A stretch of 64,000 nucleotides of DNA from Diprion similis (GCF_021155765.1 NC_060106.1:16146031-16210030); one strand, 5' to 3'. Numbered from the stretch's first letter, positions 38,401-51,534 are shown. The notes: generated from the letters alone by a model not told the origin. A program made the numbers and translations.

Positions 38401-41400
38401 GCGTGGATAAGCCGATGCGTCGAGTCGATTTAACCGTCCATAACCCGTTCATGTGCTCGGACTACAGCTACGCCTCGGTGTGCAACTCATTCGTGCAAGT
38501 GTTGCGGCTACGCCCGATCACCTACAATGTTCACTTACAAGTGAACTGAGACGGTGTATGATAAGAAGACATACGTAGCGCGAATACGGAGACGTATCGC
38601 AAATCGCCGTCAACGCACCAAATCGGGTCAATTTTATTTCGTTCGTCGTTACTTACTTACGTTAGCGTGATTGAAGTAATGATTTCATTTCCTAGAATGT
38701 AAATTTAATTTTTCCACGAGTGTAGGAACAGGATCAGCTGTTGCCGGTTACAATAAATTGAAGTTTGCACCCCTTTTAGAATAACTTATCATACGGATGT
38801 ACGTGTGATTCGCCGATTTGTTTGAGTGTCCGTTTGTTCGTATCCTCCGCTAGCGGTTGGCTGCAGTGTAGAGCGAAGTAAATAGTGTGTATACGTAAGG
38901 TATAAGGTGGCTCTATGCAACAACACGTTCTTATCGGTTACTGGGTTAGCGGGGCTATCCGGAGCGTGATACATATAATACTTAATCTCCACACCCACGC
39001 CCGACGACACTGTCAAGTCACTAACCTGCAGGAACGCGTCATTAATCAATTTTAACACAATTCACTGAACATCCGAGTGCCGGCTTCGTTTCACCTGGAT
39101 GCAGATACGCCATTCCCACCATCGGCGTGGGGTGAATGAAGCCGGCGAACTGGGTGCTAACGGGGAATGCATATTGTTCATTCGTTTTTGTTTTTTTTTT
39201 CTTTTTATTAAGGATGCGTTTACAATCGTTTATAACGTGGTTCTAAATGCTCCGTTCCATGCTAAGATTATATACAATGATACATAACGGAGGTGTGCAT
39301 TTTATTTTTATTATTTATATTGCAATGTTTCGATGAATATAGTGATAATTAAACATGGTAAGAACTTATCCAGTTTGTTTGAATATCAAATCACACACTT
39401 TGCTTCATTCGATAGAGGTTTAGGTACAAGTTAAACGAAGTAAATGAGATTACGGTCTATCAGCAGGTGAGTAGTGATTTTTTCTTGCCGAGTGTAAAGC
39501 CCAGCCTGCGCCGATTTTGCACTTATGATGTAATACAAGCCGTTAGGTATAGAGAAGACGTTTGTTCAGACACTGATATGAAATTAGCACGAGTATTCAC
39601 GGTGCACGCTCTGATAAGTAACCAGCTACGCGTGCATGGCGGTAGATTGGTCGCAGTTATTTATTCTTCCATTTCTTTTCCTTCCATCTTATACTCCTTC
39701 TGCAGGTTTTCTCAGCTCGCGATCCCGCGGATCAGAAGACGCTGAAAGGCGAGTAGCGTTGCAGGGTTTGTATTAGAGCATAATTAAGAACAATTTACAT
39801 CCCCTGCTGCAATCTGTAAGCAATCTAACTCATTCTCTCTCTCTTTCGCGGCCGTGTTCCCGTTTTCTACGGTACCGCAGCACGTCCTGCAACCGATTCC
39901 CTTCCACGACGACAACGAAACACCCTGAACACTATTCCCGATTCACAACGCACATCGTACTTGCAACGCGAAGGTGAAAGTCGATTTCGGTTCTGCGGTT
40001 AAACCGAATCAACTGCACGAAAACTCGTCGTCACGTCGTCTCGCGTTATAAGGTCAGAACAGCGTTGTAGGGGAACATGGTTCTAGGAACAGAGAATAAC
40101 GAGCGGCGCTATAACGCGAGTACTTCGTAATTAACAAGAGTCTATAACGCGGTAAGACGATCGGTTATTACATGCGCAGGACGCACTATCTTAGGTCAGT
40201 TGCCCCGTTGGTGTCCAACAGTACCTGTACACACTATCCCAAGTATAATATTGTACAGTAGATAGGAAGTACTAATATACCTATTCCGCGGCAAGGTAAG
40301 CACTGGGCGTCATAACGACTTTCTTTCTCTCTCTTTTACTCGTTTGGTTCAGCTGATTCATTGTTTTCCGACTTTGTCAGTGCTTGAACAAACGTCCAAC
40401 ACATCAGCGATGGATGAACAGGTGGGCTGCAGGTGGAAACGAAGGCCTAGAAACCAAGCAGCCGAGGCTCGAGTACTTTTGACCTGTACTCTTTTGCCGG
40501 GGAAACCCTGCAGCACCTTCAATGATGCAGCAGTGCATTGTAGATCTGCACGTTGCACCGTGGTCTCGGTTCACGGTGGTCGCGGGTGTCTTATATGGGT
40601 CCTCGAGTTCGCCGTCGTCGAGGCTGCGGTACCGACCTCAGTACCTACTCTTGGATAGGAGCGAACAGTAGAAGTAAGAGCCAATCGTTCCAATGCCGTT
40701 TGGCAGATGAATTGATGCATTTCTTTTCACTCGCTCTTGGAAACTCCTCACGATATGACGTATACCTCTATATCACTGTTCAATGCGCGACCGAGAGCAT
40801 GGAAAGTCCAAGGCAATATACACGTCACGATGATCAAGGAAATCTTGTGTTGTTTGGTCTGGCGAAAAGACTGGTAATCAATGTAACATCCGAGTTTTTT
40901 AATCTGAAAGCATACAATTAACGAATGGCGAAACTTTTCTGTCAATCCTGAAGAATGGTAAAAATTTTCGTCTGTCGGGTAAGTCATTGGGGAATTTTGA
41001 ATTGCTCGACGGTCACCGGACACCCTGTGTATGTATGTGCGTAAGCTTTTACACCGTGGATTTTATGGACGCGAAATACACACACGCAGGCAGACTTGGG
41101 TGCGTATATAAGCGATACGCGTTCCGCATGTTTATTGTTGCGGCTGCCTGCCTGCGTGCAGCAGCCGGGGAATATGTAAGTTCCTTGAATCCCGAGGGTG
41201 TTTAAGAACCGTCGCGAGAGATGTTGTTGATATCTCGGCGCATGAGTCCCGACAACATTCGCGCTTACCTGCACAACTCGCCGGTGTCCGAGGCCATCGC
41301 TAATTAGCATTGTTATAAGGATGAAAAGCGACCATAGCAAGAGGCGTCCGAGTCCGAGTCTCTCTGTCCAGGGAGTTGACCAGGCAAAATACACATGGAA

Positions 41401-44400
41401 TATGTTGATACGTAGAGAACGTGGACATGGACGTGGACGTGGGGCTCCGCGCATACACAGGAAGAAGATCTCACTCGCGCCGTGCGTACCTACCTCGAGT
41501 CCCACTGGTGCAATCCATTTGTATGTACAAACCGTCCATAAGTCTCTAATTCCAAACGAAGCAACGAAAGGGTCAGATACCTAGTACTGCATTTGTGGGT
41601 CAAACGCGATCAGCCGATGCTTCCACCCGGGCCCTTTGTGGCCTTTATTGCCTGCCATCGGACTGTCACGTCTATTTTTAGGTAGGTAGGTAGGTACTTG
41701 GGTGTGTGCTTCTTCGCCGCCTCCACACCTCGTGTCCATTCGTGACACTCCAGGAGGTACTAGACAGTACACGCTCAAGGTATGTATGCTCGTGCAGCGC
41801 TGCACGATCCGCATTGTACTTTTCGCTTGCGGACGACACTGCGGTGGGCACGAATACGTGATATAAGTATCGATACGTGATGGGCGAGCCCGGCTGCGCC
41901 CTACGGAACGACCTATTCCAGTCCTACACTTCCAGCTGGCCGCGGACCGCGAACTAGGCCCGGACTAGAAAGGGATTCGACATTCGCCATTTTTATGCAT
42001 TCTTAATCCATCCAAATTCCTGGTTGTAGTAGTCTTGAAAATTTCAATCACGGAAAGAACACTTTAGCGAATTAATCGATCATATTTTGATCCTTCGATT
42101 AGTTCTTAGACTCTGCTTTCTGATCCTTTGATTCCTTGATCCTTTTTCTTTTCTCAACCGAGGATTAGGTTTCGACGTGAAAACTCACGTACAGTTTCAT
42201 GCCTGTGGTTCGTTCGTTTTCCTGTAACTTGCAGGAAAAGCGCGCTGCGCAAACCGCCGACTGTTGGCAAGCAGGAAGGAGATGTTTGGAACTTCTCAAT
42301 CTTGCGATAACAAACGAGTGTAAAATCCGCGAAGCTGAAGCGATATATCTGAACATTTCGCTGAGCTACGGTGTCGAGATGAAAGAGACCCCGAGTTTCT
42401 TTTACGCGGTTTCAGTTGTCCGCACCGGTTTGTACAGCGCATGATAATGAATACTTTTGCAATCTTTCGCACATCCGTGCAGCACGTACCAAGTCTCCGT
42501 TCTGGAAGAAAAGAGAACGCGAAACGGGAAGTTTCTTTATCTCAATTTTATCTGGTTCGAGTTTTCAGTCGTTCAGAAACGACGAGTCGCTTTACACTCA
42601 TCGAGAGCTCGAGAGTATCTACTGTATAAAAACCATCAGTCCCATTCGGCTGCAGCTGAAACAATTATCGGTATCTATTATACGCACGTTGATATCTCTC
42701 CCCGCTGCAGTGATTTTTGACATATCTAATTTTAAGATTCAAATAGATATGGCATCAAAAATCTCCCCGCGACTGCAGCCGTGCATGTTTGCAGCACATG
42801 TATATATACGTCATAGTCCAGAGTTAAAATCGTAAAATTCATATGTCGCTCGTGTGCCAACGGTCTTTATTATTCGTCACTTTGCAAACGGCCGTTTTCC
42901 AATTACACGCACCAGTTCCGGACTTGTCCGCCTTTTTTCTATCTACTTTTTCTTTTTTTTCCCTCCCCGCCACCGATCTTTTGCTTATCTGTTTTTTTTT
43001 ATCCTCCGTTTATTCGCTCACTCGAACGTGAACGCAGCGATTGCGTAACGCGGCAGATTCCCCTCGAATTGCACGTTGCACACTCCGCGCTGCGGCAGAA
43101 CTCTTGTTGAACGTCATTGCGCATATTGGTAAGAAGGAAAGGGGCCAAAGATAACGAAATCCGCCCCTAGAAAGCATCCGTGCAAAAGAAAACTGCCCAT
43201 GAAAGGTGTGATGAGATGAGCCGTCTTTCATCTCGACTTCAGTTTGCGGTAGTGCAAAGTTGGCCGCACTACAGCGCAATCTATTCATCCCACTACATGC
43301 GCAAATGTACCTCTACTTTGGTAACTTGCGTGATGATGATCTCCATATACTCACCTATAACGTATCTATCGAGAGGTTACCACTGGAAGGGTGAGCAGCC
43401 TGCACGCAGATAAATATTATGTGTATCAGATACAGGGATACTGCGCATGCTGATTCGTTGCACGTTATATACTGGAGGCAATGCGTAAATCAGTGAACAC
43501 CTTTGGTGACACGGGACGTACATACCTATGTGTAACGGAATACATTACATTATTACACCGCTTTGCACGGCTCTGCTTACGTTATACCTACTCAGCTTGT
43601 AAGAGTACACAGAGGCTTTCATGTCCGCTTCATTGCGAAATGACTTTTCATTTAAAAGGCTCTCTAATTAGCGGTATTTATCGTGTATCTCGCGCATACA
43701 TAACTATGTATAACGCTACTGCAGCGATGCTGGTTCGCGTACATTACAGCTGACGATGCTTCTTCTTGTCTCTTAGCGCGACGTACGTCGCTAGTTTATA
43801 CTGTACCTATATGATATAACATACATGTGCATACGGACAGTCATTTGCAGTTGCAAACTTGCAGTTGTACACGTAGGATGTTTGTATGTATATATATTAT
43901 ATATACAATATAAGTACACATATAGATTTGTAACTATAAATGCTCGGTAAAGTTGCGCGTGCGTCGATACGCGTATTACAGAGACCGATTCGAGTTCATC
44001 GACTTTTTAAAGCGCGTATCAAATAATGTAGGGAATGCGATAAGGATGTGATAGGAGAGGCGAATCGAGTCGCTACCCGCGGTGACGATCAACCGGCATG
44101 GCAGGCAAATTAAATTCGCTAGCGTTTAACCGTTTGGCTTTCAAACTCGCGATTTTTGCGATAGGTATAAGGTACTGTACTACCTGGCAGGCAATGCTTT
44201 CTCCGCTATAGAAACTATCTTGCGGATCCGGCTGCTGTATTATGCTACAATTGTGATCTGACTTGCTACTTTATAGCTTATCGAAATCGCGGGACTGTCG
44301 CGCCGATGTGCGCGACTCGCAATTATTGATCACGTGAAATAGATTGTGCGGTTATAGTGGATGTATTATTTTCTCTTCGCATTGTCAATCCTATTGTCAA

Positions 44401-45900
44401 CTTCGCGTCTTTCTTGCGTTTCTCTCTCTCTCTCGTATCGAACGGGGGCGTTATAATATGAACGTTGTGTTATGATTCTTCCATTTTTTTCTCCCTCCTT
44501 CGAGAACAAAACAGGTTCGTATAATGTGTCTATTACGGTATATGACGATCATGTGACAGTTTGCATTGGTCCTATTTATGTCTGTAAAACTCATTTTTTT
44601 TCTGCGGCTACATTATTTCAGGCCGATATTAAGTCGCTAATGCTCATGCTCCTACAAACGGTGAGTAATAGAATAGATTTGCCTCGGTTTGCATCAACTC
44701 GTATAGACGATGAAAATTTCATTTTCCACGCGTATCTTTACTTTTCTCTCGACTCTGTTGCAACGCGATTGATTTCTAGGGGTTCCCAAGGGGAATCAAA
44801 CGGATTCTTACCTTTGAATAAATACTCGTGAACTTTAAAAGTTGCAAGTTTTAAAGCAACCTTGATTTGTTTTCCCTGCTACAGCGGTTTTGATCAGGCA
44901 TCAAACGTGAATCTATAAGCAATACAAAAATTTTAACCTCATTTGAAACTGTATAATATAAACTAGGTGAAATTGGTTATATCTCGAAACTCTGTATAAC
45001 TTGATGTGAAAATCAGATTCTTATCGATTATTTGGTATCATTTTTCAATAAATGAAAATTGTAATCTTCGTTGGTTTGTAAAAAATTAATCGGAAGAAAA
45101 ATTACAGTTACAGTTCGATTGGGAGTTTTAGGGAGGGAAAATAATTGGCGTTTATTTACTAGACGAAAAATTTATTATTCATGTTTGACATTGAATCGTC
45201 TGTAAGATTTGGTCCATTATTCGATTTTGAAAAGAACATCATATCAGTCCCCAATATTATACAATGTTATATTCACATGCAATTCATAAATCAATTCGAA
45301 TATCTCGCAGTAATGTTTTCTAACAATCGTTCACTCGAGCCGTGAAGTTATCAGGTATACAGAGAAAACGTATGCGTGGTTGAATCTGAAATTGAAAAAG
45401 GGTAAAAAGTGTTTCGAATCCATTGTAAATTATACAATTACTATTCTAATCGCAAGAAGCAAGCGGCAAAGATTATAGAATTAGGTAATTTTTGTTTTAG
45501 TGTAATCGCATTCGGTTCTGCAAATTTAGCATGCTAATTTTTTTCCGTACATTCCCGAGGTTATTTCGAACAAACGCACGCGGAGGATCCGGCGAAGAGA
45601 AAAATAAAAATCTCGCGTGAAAAACGAGGAATTTCAATATTGTTAAACTCGGACTGGTTATTTTTATTTGTAAATTTTTTTTGTCAACGTCTCTCTTCTT
45701 CCTTGACTCATCGTGTCACTTTTTGTTGGACTGAAAACGACGTCATGACGCCAAGAAACTGAAACCCTCTGCGATCCTATTTCAAAGTGTTTCTATACTT
45801 GAACGTGAGGATTTCCCTGCAGACTGCTTAACAACGCACCAAGTGAAAGTGTTTCATCGCTCTTTGAGTCTTCTCTAAATATCCTGCATCTCGCGTCAAT
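35425..45900. other. DHX36 3' UTR and long gene-poor region
   Basis: About 10.5 kb with no recognisable exon. The first few hundred bases must include the DHX36 3' UTR; weak ATTAAA words near 35868 and 35932 are possible ends. From about 37.4 kb onward the DNA is a patchwork of AT-rich and CpG-rich stretches. Open frames (for example 38193-38549, 40344-40658 and 40984-41505) show neither protein families nor paired splice sites. Introns or regulatory DNA of a large gene, or true intergenic DNA, would both fit. Confidence 0.4.
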
Positions 45901-45919
45901 TGGCAATTCTTTTTCCGTT

Positions 45920-46003
45920 CTTTTTTTTTTTTTTTTCTTTCTCGAAGTTGCAGATCTCGTCCACCGCTGTTTGCAGAGAAAAACAGAGAGAGAGAGAGAG
46001 AGA
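45920..46003. repeat. Poly-T and (GA)n simple repeats
   Basis: A T-rich run at about 45920-45940 and (GA)n at about 45984-46003. They lie inside a 198-codon open frame that I do not accept as a gene. Confidence 0.85.
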
Positions 46004-47400
46004 ATGTGTGAGTGATTACGCTGTCGATATTAACATTGGCGATAAAACGCAAAGTGAAGCCAACACGTACGTAGGTATGTTTCGTTTGTTTGTAGTTCAC
46101 CATATACAGCGTCTCGATACAAGAAGTGCGTTTTGCCCGGTTGACATAGCGGTCGGCCGAGTCACCTACACAAGCCCACCGTGCAGACCGTCCGGGTTAT
46201 TCGGTGGTGTTTCAGTTGTGCCAGGGCCACGGGGGCTTTCGACCAACTGCGCTCGCCGCATATCGCAATTCAAAACCGGGAGAGTGAGCCGCACTTTGTG
46301 CACACATGAAACGTACGGTAGTATAAAGAAAGGCCCAGTCGTCGCAGCCCGCCAATTCAAACACCTCGTTCACCTTGCCGGGGTTATCCTTTTTTGGTCC
46401 TCAGGGGTCAAAACGTATGCTGCCTTGGAATGTGTGGATGAAAAATATATACCTAGTTTGGTAGAATTAGAAGAAAACGAGAAGTCTGATCACTGATGCG
46501 AAAATCGGTTTTTCGTTATTTCATAAAAGTTAGGGGACCTGTGAGTATTAGGGTGGTTCTATTTTAGAACTTTTTCGAAATTTGACCAGGATGCCTCGCG
46601 AATTGGTTCCAAATGAATAAAATACGTCTCTATCTCAACCCTGAATCCCGACTCCCTCGCCTCGCAAGGTTTGGGAAATTGACTATTTAAAATATGCACA
46701 TTTTGACTTAACCTTCGGTATACATAGATTTGATCGCAGGATCAATTAGTTGCAAAAAATCTATAAGTGTGATAAATAGATCAGCGTTGATGCTACCATT
46801 CGTTAAATATATCAGCATCGTCAATGGCGCACTTTCTGTCAATTGTCCACCGATATTAAACTGACAAGAAAGTCTAAGACCAATTGGGTACATCTGACAT
46901 ATAGAATGCTCTATAGAGGCTGCTGATCTTTATTGAATATATTAGAATCAACGCGCACTGATTTCTCCCAGTAACAGATTTTTTTTAAAGCAATTTGTCC
47001 TGTTACAAAATATATATATATATATATGTGACTGTGATTTCCCAGCTCTTGTCCAAAGGCTTAAAGTTGAGACAGAGATCCGTGCTTTAGAGAAGATTTT
47101 TGACAATTTATTTGGAACTAATCCGTAGAGCAGCCGAGTCGAAATTTGAATAATTCCAAAATAAAAATCGTCTTATTGACTATTAACCAACCGATCAACG
47201 TCGTGAAAAAAAAACTAATCCGGTGTCGGCTAGAATCTAGATAATCCATTGAAAACGATGAAATTTGAAAAAGTGTGCGGTAGAGCCGCCCTTCAAGGAG
47301 GGTGTTAGACTATCAATCGCGTCTGGCAGGCATGCCCTGACGATAAGCAAGAAGGCATCCGGAGGTGCAGCGTTATTCGGGATCGTCCGTCCGGTTCGCA
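46004..47400. other. Gene-poor stretch with one coding-like minus-strand frame
   Basis: Between the (GA)n repeat and the promoter block. A minus-strand open frame at about 46708-46923 (with an ATG at 46891-46893) reads MYPIGLRLSCQFNIGGQL and on to a stop, with coding-like composition. I do not recognise the protein. An (AT)n run lies at about 47009-47028. The frame 47237-47443 (-) contains the phrase LPDAIDSLTPSLKGGS and could be a fragment of a dispersed repeat. Both are uncertain. Confidence 0.25.
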
Positions 47401-47490
47401 TTGTTTCAGTTTTGGCTGCTCCTCCGGAATCCGGAGTACGCAAGGAACGCGAGAGGGCCGTTATAAAATCGAGCGTTACCGCGGCAGGAA

Positions 47491-47522
47491 CTCCCCCCTC
47501 CCCCCTCCCCCCTCCCCCCTCC
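47491..47522. repeat. (CTCCCCC)n minisatellite-like run
   Basis: About four and a half copies of a 7-base unit. The complementary strand is G-rich and could form a G-quadruplex. Confidence 0.85.
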
Positions 47523-47732
47523 GCCCCGCCTTATCCTCTTACCGAGGGTAAGTTTGGGAAAAAAATCTTTGATTTCCTGACCGACCGACGACGGAAGAAG
47601 CGATCGGTCGGACATAACAAGGGATCGAAACTTCGGTCTCAGTATAAACGCGCGCGCGCTTTTCCCGCGGCCAACTGATAGCCGATAGGCCGGCTCCCGT
47701 GTCTCGGAGGAAGGAAGGGTGAGTCGCCGGTC

Positions 47733-47787
47733 CGTGTGTGTGTGTGTGCCTGCGTGCGTATGTGTGTGTTTCTGTTTGTGTGTGTAC
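47733..47787. repeat. Interrupted (TG)n microsatellite
   Basis: Several runs of TG broken by TGCGTGCG and TTTCTG. Confidence 0.9.
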
Positions 47788-48192
47788 TTTGGCTGGTTCG
47801 GCTTCGGGACGCAACGCGGCGCGAGCTCGGCCCGCAGCTCAGTTCGCACTAGTCGTGCGTCGCGTGCGCTTCTGTCTCGATGAGCGAAGCGCGATCCAAT
47901 CATACGAGCCGAACGTACAGAGACTGATCACTACTGATCTCGCCTTCGCGTCGTCGTCGTCGTTGTTGTCGTTCGAGTTAAAGAAGTAAGTCGCGAAGGA
48001 CAGTCGAACGAACGTTTCTTGTCGCACGCAACGCGGAGCCGAGGAGCGCGAACGTTTCTTTATTTCTGTCGGACCGACGACAGGCAACGGTTTTACGAGA
48101 TAGCGGAGAAGAGCTGCGAGGGCGTTGAATCCCCCCGACAGCGAACGTAAAGTAGACCGAGAACGGGAACAACAGCGATATCGAAACAAGAG

Positions 48193-48219
48193 AGTTGTTG
48201 TTGTTGTTGTTGTTGTTTT
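48193..48219. repeat. (TTG)n microsatellite
   Basis: About eight copies of TTG followed by a T run, inside the presumed 5' leader. Confidence 0.9.
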
Positions 48220-48783
48220 TTTAACAATTTTTTATTAGAGAGAGATTATTTTTACGCCAAAGAAGATTTTCGTGTCATCTTTTTCTCTCTCTTTTTTCCC
48301 TTCCTCTCCTTGTTGGCTCTTTTTCACTCTCTCTCACTCTACGGAGCAAAGGAGAGCGGCTCTTTTCAGCCCTTGTCATACACATCGACGATGATTTTTC
48401 GCCGCTTCAACGTCAGCGGACCCGTCGTCGGGTTAACGACACCGCGTTTTTACCGCAGCTTGACAAGCCTGCCGCATCTTCGCGCCCCTGCTGCTTCTGT
48501 TTCTGCTTCTGCTTCCGCTTCTGCTGCATTGCTCTGCACAGAGCTCCAGTGAAAACCGACGCACACACGATCGTCGTCGTCTTTTCACCGAATTGCGAAG
48601 CTTATCGTCATCAGCCCGAGGGGATAAAAACCGGAGAGTGAAATACGAGGAGGAAAGAGAACTCGGAGAAGCTATACAATAGCGCGGAGAGTTGAATAAA
48701 TTCTTAATCTAAACACAACGCGCGTGTATGAGTATTTTTATTCATCATATGTGTACGTATCCGACCGAATAGCTGGATACCTG

Positions 48784-48824
48784 CCTTCCTTCCTTCCTTC
48801 CTTCCTTCCTTCCTTCCTTCCTTT
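48784..48824. repeat. (CTTC)n microsatellite
   Basis: About ten copies of CTTC. Frames across it give meaningless Pro-Ser-Phe-Leu or Lys-Glu-Gly-Arg repeats. Confidence 0.92.
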
Positions 48825-49063
48825 CCACTCGACACCCAAACGTACTTGTTTGACACGGATTGTTGAACCCGCGGTTCGAAATTACTTCGCACGACGACCT
48901 TATTGTGTGCGTGTATGGATGCGTGTGTGTATGTCGTAAACATTCGCTATACATACGCAAAATCGTGCGCGTGTGCCGTTGATGTTACGTATATGGCGAC
49001 AGGAGGGTATACGAGTAGTTGAAACAACGACCGAGTGTTTTGACCTTAGACGCCTGGGCCGAG

Positions 49064-49064
<1 letters not shown>

Positions 49065-49097
<33 letters not shown>
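49065..49097. repeat. (TA)n microsatellite
   Basis: About 16 TA dinucleotides in a row. Confidence 0.92.
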
Positions 49098-49101
<4 letters not shown>

Positions 49102-49652
49102 TAACAGTCGTGCGTTTCTAAAAACGCGAGAGAATCTTGTTGTTGCTCTTTGGGCGAAGTGAATTTTGACGGAAACAGCGACGCACCGAGTAAACGACAA
49201 ACAAGAAAACAAACCGAATACATAAACCGCAACGACCCACTGTGCTACAGTATAATCCGTATCTTCGTTATTTTAAACCAGTGTTTGAAACGAGTCAAAA
49301 TAGGTCAAGAAAGATATAAAGAATAATATTTAAAAAAAAAAGATAAAAAATTACATATATGAAACCAACTATGAATACAAGACGAAAAATCTATTACGTT
49401 AATAGTTGAACGGTAAACCTTTAAAACCCCCAGCATCGTCGGTTCGTCTAATCGCCGGCTGCGTTTCGACGATACGACTGACAGACGTGTAACACACACG
49501 CAAGGATTTTGTTCGGTGAAGGAGAAGGAGAAGAAGAAAAAGTCGGAAAGAATAAACAGAAGACAACGAAAAAGAAAAACGAAACAAACAACAAAGAGAA
49601 GGAGTAAAACGTGCAGACGAGACATCCTGTGGCAGGAGATCGGAAGAGGGAA

Positions 49653-49677
49653 TCCCCCCCCCCCCCCGCCCCCCCCA
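49653..49677. repeat. Poly-C run
   Basis: Two C runs separated by one G; G-quadruplex or i-motif potential. Its exact length is likely to vary between reads. Confidence 0.9.
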
Positions 49678-49795
49678 CTCACCTCTATTTTTCCCACCAC
49701 TTGCCAACCACCCGTTTTACCCCTCGACACGTCATTGCTCCTTGCACCTTATACTCCTTGTAGTAAAGTTGTGTTTGAGGACCTGCAGACCCTGT

Positions 49796-49846
49796 CTCTC
49801 CCTCCCTCCCTCCCTCCCTCCCTCCCTTTCTCTCTCTCTCTCTCTG
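49796..49846. repeat. (CTCC)n followed by (CT)n
   Basis: About seven copies of CTCC, then about nine CT dinucleotides: a strong polypyrimidine tract about 200 bp before the candidate initiator ATG. Confidence 0.92.
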
Positions 49847-50051
49847 GTAGAGTTTTTCCGGTATCTGTGACCGGCGCCAGGACCGATTACGTATATCGGA
49901 GTGGTTCCGTGGCCCTCAGAGGGTGCGGCACCGGCTGACTGAGAGGATAGAGGATAGAGGAGTGAAGTGAGGAGGAGTTTGGACGAGGGTTTTTTCGTTT
50001 TCGATAGAGTGAGAAACGGCGCGGGGTGGCGGCGACTCATAGACGGTTGAC

Positions 50052-50167
50052 ATGATTATATCAAAGGATCTCTTCCTTCTTGGCGACCAAGATTACCTGC
50101 GGCTTCCCAGCAACGAGAAACGCCAGCAGCGGGCGATGGGCAGGCCGGCGGTCGTCAACACACCAAG
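50052..50167 (+). CDS. Candidate first coding exon, product unknown
   Basis: An ATG at 50052 follows an in-frame TAG at 50040-50042. It opens 38 codons (starting MIISKDLFLLGDQDYLRLPS) and reaches a strong donor, AG|GTAAGA at 50167/50168, in phase 2. The sequence is well mixed and non-repetitive, unlike its surroundings, and the stretch is GC-rich like a coding exon. I do not recognise the protein and found no following exon in the window, so the gene would have a first intron longer than 13 kb. It could also be a chance frame. Confidence 0.4.
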
Positions 50168-51534
50168 GTAAGAAAGAACGAGGTTGTTTATCATTTATTG
50201 AATAATATTCATAAAGAAGGTCGTCGACGTTGGTCATTTTGTGGAAAAAAGATTTTACGATACGATGTTTCGGCAAGGCTCCAGCCTGCCAGCTTCAGGC
50301 TAGAAAACAGATGTTATGCAATTTACATGTTTTACAATAGTTGCCAACTTGTCGCAAAACCATTCATCGATACGAATTTAAGAACTTTTCGTCTTGAATA
50401 GAACTGAACTTCTTTTCAATCGATTCAACGATTTACTGATTGCGGAAATGTGATTTTTACACTTTTGAGCTTGAAATTCGTAAGATTACACTGACAACTC
50501 GATACGGACAGTGTTTGAATGTGTCTTTCAATCAGTCTAATTCTCTAGTTTTCAGTCTCTAATTTGAGGTTCACGATTTGGATGATTTTTTATATGTTCG
50601 TGGTGCGTGTTTAATTACATAAGATTCGAAACGAGGAATATTTTCACTTATCCGTCACTCACTGCTTGTGCCAAAATCGTGCATAAATGGCGAAACTTGA
50701 CGCTTGGGCTCTGAAAGAAGTTTGTATAACAGTAGATACGCCCGCTTCCGGTTCTTAATCAACTAAAATAAAAGACCGGTATGTATTTGATTGTAAGTTA
50801 ACTTCGTTAAATGAGGAAAATTTCACATTTCACGATTCGGTCACGTCTCGTGTAATTATCATTTAAAAATGAAAAATTGATGCGAATAAAAATAAAACCT
50901 AATTTATTGGACTAATGAAAAATTCATTCTCGTTTATTCGTTATCGACGATTTCAGTGAGACTTGTCCAAAACCTTCCAATTTCATCGAGGTACGAAATT
51001 ATCAGAAAGACGGCATCGTCGTTCACCCAACGGAAATTTTTATGAAATTTCATGTTTACAGAATTACTTATGAGCAAAATAAAAAACAAACCGATTCTTC
51101 CTTCACATCTAATTTAACAAGGCGTAACCCGCGTAATTTACCAATCTGTGTTTATCGCCAGGCCCATTTGTCAAAGTCAAGTCATACTTAACGTCGCTTT
51201 AATTAATCGTCATCTTATTCAACCTGGACCGCATGTTGCATTATATATATAAGGACAAAGGGTCCCTTTTCCATATCTTTTGTAACTTGGCGGGTTAAAA
51301 TTTCAAAGCTTATGAAAGAACTAAACGTGGGAAAGTGTCGAATAAACTCTTTATTACATCCCGTATAATCTCTCGGCTCATGTGCGAAGTTATATAAACT
51401 TGAGTATAATACATTTTCTTAATTGCTTAGAGTTTTGTTTAATTAGTACAAGGAATTAATTGCGTGTAAAAAAAGAACCACCAATAATACAAGTCTGATT
51501 GTAATCATGGAGTAACGCTATGCATGCATTATAT

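Larger units (their letters stand above)
47401..50051 (+). promoter_or_regulatory. Promoter region and long 5' leader of an unrecognised gene
   Basis: A CpG-rich, microsatellite-rich block directly upstream of the candidate coding exon at 50052. A TATAAAA box is at 47462-47468, and an arthropod initiator TCAGTT is at 47839-47844. Short upstream frames are present, for example ATG 47880 (14 codons) and ATG 48391 (Ser/Ala rich, ends 48552). Such leaders are common for large, developmentally regulated insect genes. That reading is inference; no product is known. Confidence 0.35.

Noticed and set aside
38193..38549. 118-codon plus-strand frame
   Set aside because: No family resemblance and an equally long frame on the opposite strand; probably CpG-rich noncoding DNA.
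40984..41505. 173-codon minus-strand frame
   Set aside because: No recognisable domain, and competing frames on the other strand; composition follows local GC content only.
45900..46496. 198-codon plus-strand open frame
   Set aside because: It begins with a poly-Phe run from poly-T and runs through a (GA)n repeat; no domain, no paired splice signals.
47406..47903. 165-codon minus-strand frame
   Set aside because: Its Gly-rich and His-Thr-rich segments are translations of simple repeats.
48784..48824. Regular spaced repeats considered as CRISPR or protein repeats
   Set aside because: Pure 4-base microsatellite with no unique spacers, in a eukaryotic context.
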